Origin: Propionibacteriaceae bacterium
GTDB lineage: Bacteria; Actinomycetota; Actinomycetes; Propionibacteriales; Propionibacteriaceae
Length of the DNA: 14,421 bases
Assembly: GCA_003451975.1 (NCBI GenBank)
Contig: DMIX01000230.1
Location: forward strand, 1-14,421
Direction of reading: 5' to 3'
Position numbers and translations under genes: made by a program. This document shows positions 13,058 through 14,421 of this stretch, piece after piece; position 1 is the stretch's first letter; every line of letters begins with the position of its first letter. The notes under the pieces were generated by a model. It did no database searches, was not told the origin of the DNA, and saw only the letters and a list, made by a program, of their open reading frames with translations.

Positions 13058-14421
13058 CTAATCGACCCAGACCCGAGCATTACGGAACATCCGCTGCCAG
13101 GGGCTTTCCTGACCGACAGGCGCAGGCGTCAAGGAGAGCTGGGCATTGCGAGCTACCCGTTCGGGGTGCGGCATCATCGCGGTGAAGCGGCCATCGATGG
13201 TCGTGACCGCCGTCAGGCCGTCCGGGGAACCGTTGGGGTTGGCCGGATACGTCGTGGCCGGATTGCCGAAGGCGTCGATGAAACGCCCCGCCCGCACCAC
13301 GGACGCCAGGTCGCCGCGCACCGAGAAGTCGGCCAGACCCTCACCGTGAGCGACGGCAACCGGCAGCTTGCTGCCGGCCATGCCGGCGAAGAACAGCGAG
13401 GGTGAATCCAGGATCTCAACCTGGGACAGGCGGCCCTCGAACTGTTCGGAGCGGTTGCGGGTGAATACGGGCCAGGCCTCGGCTCCAGGAATGATGTCGG
13501 CCACCGCGGCGAACATCTGGCAGCCATTGCAAATTCCCAAACCGAAGGTGTCGGGGCGGGCGAAGAATGCGGCGAATGCCTCGGTCAACGCCGGATTGAA
13601 CAGAATCGACCGTGCCCAGCCCTCACCGGCACCCAGAGTGTCGCCGTAGGAGAAACCTCCCCCGGCCACCAAGCCGATGGCGTCGCCGAGATCGAAGCGT
13701 CCGTTCTGCAGATCGGTCATGTGGACGTCGTAGGAATCGAATCCGGCCGCAGCGAACGCATAGGCGGTCTCAACGTGGCTGTTCACGCCCTGTTCGCGCA
13801 GGATCGCCACGACCGGCCGCGCCCCGGTATTGATGAACGGCGCGGCGATGTCGTCGGTGGGGTCATAAGTCGGCTCGGTGACGAGTCCGGGGGTATCTGC
13901 TCCGAACGCTGCATGCTCTTCGTCGGCGCACTCCGGGTTGTCGCGCAGCTTGGTCATCCGCCAGGAGACCTCATCCCAGGCCTGGGCCAGGTCCCGCAGG
14001 TCCTCGTTGAGCAGTTCCTCGCCGCCTGTCGCCCGCACATGGACGCGCCGGTCGGGGGTAGTGAGACCGACGACGGAGGTCAGGTCGGCCAAACCGTGAT
14101 CGGCCAAGACTCGCAAGACTTCGGCCTCGTTCTCCGGGTGGACTGCGAGCAGAACCCCGAGTTCCTCGCTGAACAACGAAGCGAGGTCGGTCACTTCAAG
14201 TTCGAGTCCGGTGGCACCGGCGAAGGCCATTTCGCAGGCCGCTGCCCACAGCCCGCCGTCGGAGCGGTCGTGATAGGCGGCGATGGGGCCGGGCTTCGAC
14301 AAGCTCAGCCAACGGGCCTTCAGATCGGGGTCTGCGTCGTTGGTCTCAGGACGCGCCGAGTTCCTCGGCTCGTCCCCTGGGCTTGTCGATGTCGCGTTCC
14401 CTGAGCTTGTCGAAGGGCGCA
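13058..14421 (-). CDS. purL: FGAM synthase, large single-chain form, C-terminal part
   Basis: PurL converts FGAR, glutamine and ATP to FGAM. The 3' end is complete (TAG at 13058-13060) and the frame stays open to the window edge, so the N-terminal majority is missing. Visible parts are the end of the second AIR-synthase-like domain (AYHDRSDGGLWAAACEMAFA), the conserved RLRDNPECADEEH-type block, and the class I glutaminase domain with LREQGVNSHVETA, GGFSYGDTLGAGEGWARSIL, the nucleophile Cys in GICNGCQM and the His-Glu of MMPHPER. The match to E. coli-type PurL is close through TYPANPNGSPDGLTAVTT. This fused form is notable because many actinobacteria use separate PurS, PurQ and PurL. Codons between 14291 and 14420 come from a repeat block inserted just before AYHDRSDGG. 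Confidence 0.95.
   Translation of the reverse strand, partial: RPSTSSGNATSTSPGDEPRNSARPETNDADPDLKARWLSLSKPGPIAAYHDRSDGGLWAAACEMAFAGATGLELEVTDLASLFSEELGVLLAVHPENEAEVLRVLADHGLADLTSVVGLTTPDRRVHVRATGGEELLNEDLRDLAQAWDEVSWRMTKLRDNPECADEEHAAFGADTPGLVTEPTYDPTDDIAAPFINTGARPVVAILREQGVNSHVETAYAFAAAGFDSYDVHMTDLQNGRFDLGDAIGLVAGGGFSYGDTLGAGEGWARSILFNPALTEAFAAFFARPDTFGLGICNGCQMFAAVADIIPGAEAWPVFTRNRSEQFEGRLSQVEILDSPSLFFAGMAGSKLPVAVAHGEGLADFSVRGDLASVVRAGRFIDAFGNPATTYPANPNGSPDGLTAVTTIDGRFTAMMPHPERVARNAQLSLTPAPVGQESPWQRMFRNARVWVD
14291..14420. repeat. Palindromic repeat block inserted in the purL frame
   Basis: The core CTTCGACAAGCTCAG (14294-14308) has an exact 15-bp inverted copy, CTGAGCTTGTCGAAG (14401-14415). 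An outer AACG/CGTT match extends it (14311-14314 with 14395-14398). A third copy with two mismatches lies in direct orientation at 14377-14391, exactly 24 bp from the second. Between them GCCGAG-TTC-CTCGGC (14355-14369) forms another hairpin. All codons are open in the purL frame. From memory, CTTCGACAAGCTC-type repeats are common in high-GC actinobacterial genomes, which supports a REP-like interspersed repeat. The block may extend beyond the window. Confidence 0.75.

Overview
The window is high-GC DNA (strong G/C at third codon positions) from an actinobacterium. PurB closely follows the mycobacterial type. Translation starts with GTG as often as ATG. Several promoters look leaderless, and secreted proteins carry Thr/Pro-rich linkers and FnIII domains. 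A member of the Propionibacteriales is a guess; there is no 16S or other marker to fix it.

Layout, left to right. (1) 1-2184, + strand: the 3' part of purB, translationally coupled to a TauE/SafE-family permease. (2) 2166-4018, - strand: a secreted FnIII-domain protein, translationally coupled to a 70-aa membrane peptide whose 3' end overlaps the permease gene. (3) 4146-6175: a sensor histidine kinase (+) and an OmpR-type response regulator (-) that converge with only 5 bp between their stop codons. (4) 6321-7172: purC, divergent from the regulator across a 145-bp region holding a perfect 8-bp GC dyad. (5) 7191-11020, all - strand: a small Pro-rich membrane protein, an AlkZ-like winged-helix protein, a P-loop sulfotransferase-like protein and a secreted CapA-like protein. 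(6) 11116-13051, + strand: a ZIP-like transporter, a decayed kptA (RNA 2'-phosphotransferase) fragment and a purple-acid-phosphatase-like lipoprotein. (7) 13058-14421, - strand: the C-terminal part of a large, single-chain PurL, cut by the window edge.

Three enzymes of de novo purine synthesis (PurL, PurC, PurB) lie within 14 kb but not in one operon. They are separated by unrelated genes on both strands, so this is a loose purine neighbourhood. No gene gap exceeds 300 bp, and I see no tRNA, rRNA, CRISPR array, IS element or phage gene.

The most striking feature is at the right edge. A 130-bp block of hairpin repeats (a 15-bp perfect inverted pair plus a 24-bp-period direct copy) sits inside purL and stays open in the purL frame. 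It looks like a mobile or REP-like palindromic element tolerated as a peptide insert in an essential enzyme. Second is a strict promoter pattern: six genes have a -10-like hexamer exactly 6 nt before the start codon, as expected for leaderless mRNAs. The three exported proteins instead have Shine-Dalgarno leaders. Third is the kptA relic between the ZIP and phosphatase genes.
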